DNA of 9,052 bases, taken from NCBI GenBank assembly GCA_903898725.1, contig CAIUGQ010000631.1:1-9052 (forward strand), read 5' to 3'. How positions within the stretch are numbered: the first letter of the stretch is position 1; the number at the start of each line of letters is the position of its first letter. A program made the position numbers and the translations under genes. The notes below the pieces were generated by a model. The model had not been told where the DNA came from, ran no database searches, and saw only the letters and a program-made list of their open reading frames with translations. This document shows positions 7,999-9,052 of this stretch, piece after piece. Origin of the DNA: an uncultured Burkholderiales bacterium. GTDB taxonomy: Bacteria > Pseudomonadota > Gammaproteobacteria > Burkholderiales > Burkholderiaceae_E.

Positions 7999-8033
7999 GG
8001 CGGCACAGCCCGCATGGTGCCACCGGTGCCGCC
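7999..8033. repeat. Perfect 8-base inverted repeat with 19-base loop
   Basis: GGCGGCAC at 7999-8006 is the exact reverse complement of GTGCCGCC at 8026-8033. The loop contains GGTGCCACC (8016-8024), which adds a second copy of GGTGCC next to the right arm. No T run follows on either strand, so it is not a typical intrinsic terminator. It could be an operator or a chance pairing in GC-rich DNA. Confidence 0.35.
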
Positions 8034-8184
8034 GCCCTGGACCGCCGTACCCGGTGCCGGCGCGATCGACGGGCCGCCGACCGTGTGGCGCACAAGCGGT
8101 CGAACTCCGGGGCGCCGAGGGGGAATGCGGGTCCGGATGCAAGGCTGGGCTAGCATGCGCGACGAAAGCGTCCATCCCCTTCTC

Positions 8185-8189
8185 GGGAG
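8185..8189 (+). promoter_or_regulatory. Shine-Dalgarno sequence of htpX
   Basis: GGGAG lies 9 bases before ATG 8199 and supports this start, which also gives the standard MKRI-type HtpX N-terminus. Confidence 0.6.
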
Positions 8190-8198
8190 TCACGGTCC

Positions 8199-9052
8199 AT
8201 GAAACGCATTGCCCTCTTTGTCCTGACCAACCTCGCGGTGATGCTGGTGCTCGGCCTCGCCGTGAACCTGCTCGGCCTGAACGGGTTCCTCAGCGCCAAC
8301 GGGCTGAACCTCGGGCAGCTGCTCGGCTTCTCGCTGGTGATGGGCTTCGGCGGCGCGATCATCTCGCTGCTGATCAGCAAGCCGATGGCCAAGCGCTCGG
8401 TCGGCGCGGTCGTGATCAACGACTCGCAGGATCCGACCCACATGTGGATCGTGCAGACCGTCGCCCGCTTCGCCGACAAGGCCGGCATCAAGATGCCCGA
8501 GGTCGCGATCTACGAGGGCGAGCCCAATGCGTTCGCCACCGGCGCCTTCAAGAACTCGGCGCTGGTCGCGGTGTCGACCGGCCTGCTGCAGTCGATGCAG
8601 CGCCAGGAGGTCGAGGCGGTGATCGGGCACGAGGTCGCCCACGTCGCCAATGGCGACATGGTCACGATGACGCTGATCCAGGGCGTGATGAACACCTTCG
8701 TCGTGTTCATCTCGCGGGTGGTCGGCTACTTCGTCGACAAGGTCGTGCTGCGCAACCAGAACGACGGCCCGGGCATCGGCTACTACGTGACCACGGTGGT
8801 CATGGACATCCTGCTCGGCGTGCTGGCCGCGATCATCGTCGCCTGGTTCTCGCGGCAGCGCGAGTTCCGTGCCGATGCCGGCGCCGCGCAGCTGATGGGC
8901 CGCAAGGAGCCGATGATGGGCGCGCTCGCGCGTCTGGGCGGGCTCGACCCGGGCGAGATGCCGAAGACCGTGCAGGCGATGGGCATCAGCGGCCGGCCGA
9001 GCGGCATCATGGCGCTGTTCTCGACGCATCCGCCGATCGAGGAACGCATCGC
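8199..9052 (+). CDS. htpX: Membrane zinc metalloprotease HtpX (3' end outside window)
   Basis: HtpX is an inner-membrane M48-family endoprotease that cleaves misfolded membrane proteins, cooperating with FtsH in envelope quality control. The visible 284 residues start with two membrane segments (about 4-26 and 38-59). The zinc motif HEVAH is at 144-148 (His144, Glu145, His148) and the third zinc ligand is likely Glu222 in SRQREFRADAGA (218-229), the usual E-F/N-x-A-D arrangement. Further hydrophobic segments lie at about 157-180 and 197-217. The last residues STHPPIEERI (275-284) are the conserved near-terminal motif; E. coli HtpX has 293 residues, so only roughly ten are missing. ATG 8199 is preceded by GGGAG. 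In other bacteria htpX responds to heat or envelope stress; no such promoter could be confirmed here. It appears unrelated to the purine genes. Confidence 0.96.
   Translation, partial: MKRIALFVLTNLAVMLVLGLAVNLLGLNGFLSANGLNLGQLLGFSLVMGFGGAIISLLISKPMAKRSVGAVVINDSQDPTHMWIVQTVARFADKAGIKMPEVAIYEGEPNAFATGAFKNSALVAVSTGLLQSMQRQEVEAVIGHEVAHVANGDMVTMTLIQGVMNTFVVFISRVVGYFVDKVVLRNQNDGPGIGYYVTTVVMDILLGVLAAIIVAWFSRQREFRADAGAAQLMGRKEPMMGALARLGGLDPGEMPKTVQAMGISGRPSGIMALFSTHPPIEERI

Larger units (their letters stand above)
7956..8198. other. Divergent intergenic region between the SemiSWEET gene and htpX
   Basis: These 243 bases separate two genes transcribed away from each other and so should contain both promoters. 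No convincing -35/-10 pair is visible. TAGCAT at 8151-8156 resembles a -10 box for htpX in four of six positions but has no matching -35. The region holds one perfect 8-base inverted repeat (7999-8033) and a short open frame ending on the htpX start. I see no gene in it. Confidence 0.5.

Noticed and set aside
7956..8156. Upstream extension of the SemiSWEET frame by 67 codons
   Set aside because: The added sequence is Pro/Arg/Gly-rich without family similarity, while SemiSWEETs normally begin a few residues before the first membrane segment, as from 7955.
8161..8183. Heat-shock sigma-32-like promoter before htpX (GACGAAA and CCCCTTCT)
   Set aside because: The -10-like part matches well, but the -35 part matches poorly, the spacer is only 8 bases, and the transcript would start after the Shine-Dalgarno sequence.

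Overview
The window reads as a chromosomal segment of a very GC-rich Gram-negative bacterium, most likely a betaproteobacterium of the Burkholderiales type. This is inferred from the strong G/C bias at third codon positions, a Pro/Ala-rich lipoprotein linker after the lipobox, and the N-terminus of HtpX. No RNA gene, insertion sequence, CRISPR array or phage gene was seen.

Positions 1-7675 hold a tightly packed plus-strand gene train for purine uptake and oxidation. It starts with the C-terminal third of the molybdopterin subunit of xanthine dehydrogenase (XdhB) and its maturation factor XdhC. A complete BMP-type (nucleoside/purine) ABC transporter follows: a double-domain ATPase, two permeases and a lipoprotein substrate-binding protein. 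A Rieske non-heme iron oxygenase starts six bases after the binding-protein gene. The xdhC/ATPase, ATPase/permease and permease/permease junctions are 4-base overlaps, each with a good Shine-Dalgarno sequence, so the genes are probably translationally coupled. The only real gap (5400-5515) carries a 12-base tandem repeat ahead of the binding-protein gene.

The likely logic is import of a purine or purine derivative by the ABC system, followed by oxidation by Mo-dependent xanthine dehydrogenase, which XdhC equips with cofactor. The Rieske enzyme is the unexplained member. Because the known bacterial caffeine/methylxanthine N-demethylases (NdmA/NdmB) are Rieske oxygenases whose products feed into xanthine, an N-demethylase or another purine-modifying oxygenase is an attractive but unproven hypothesis. 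No reductase partner is present in the window.

Positions 7656-9052 leave this pathway. A small SemiSWEET sugar transporter lies on the minus strand and overlaps the 3' end of the oxygenase gene tail to tail by 20 bases. A 243-base divergent intergenic region follows, then htpX, a membrane zinc protease of protein quality control, cut by the window end about ten residues before its usual C-terminus.
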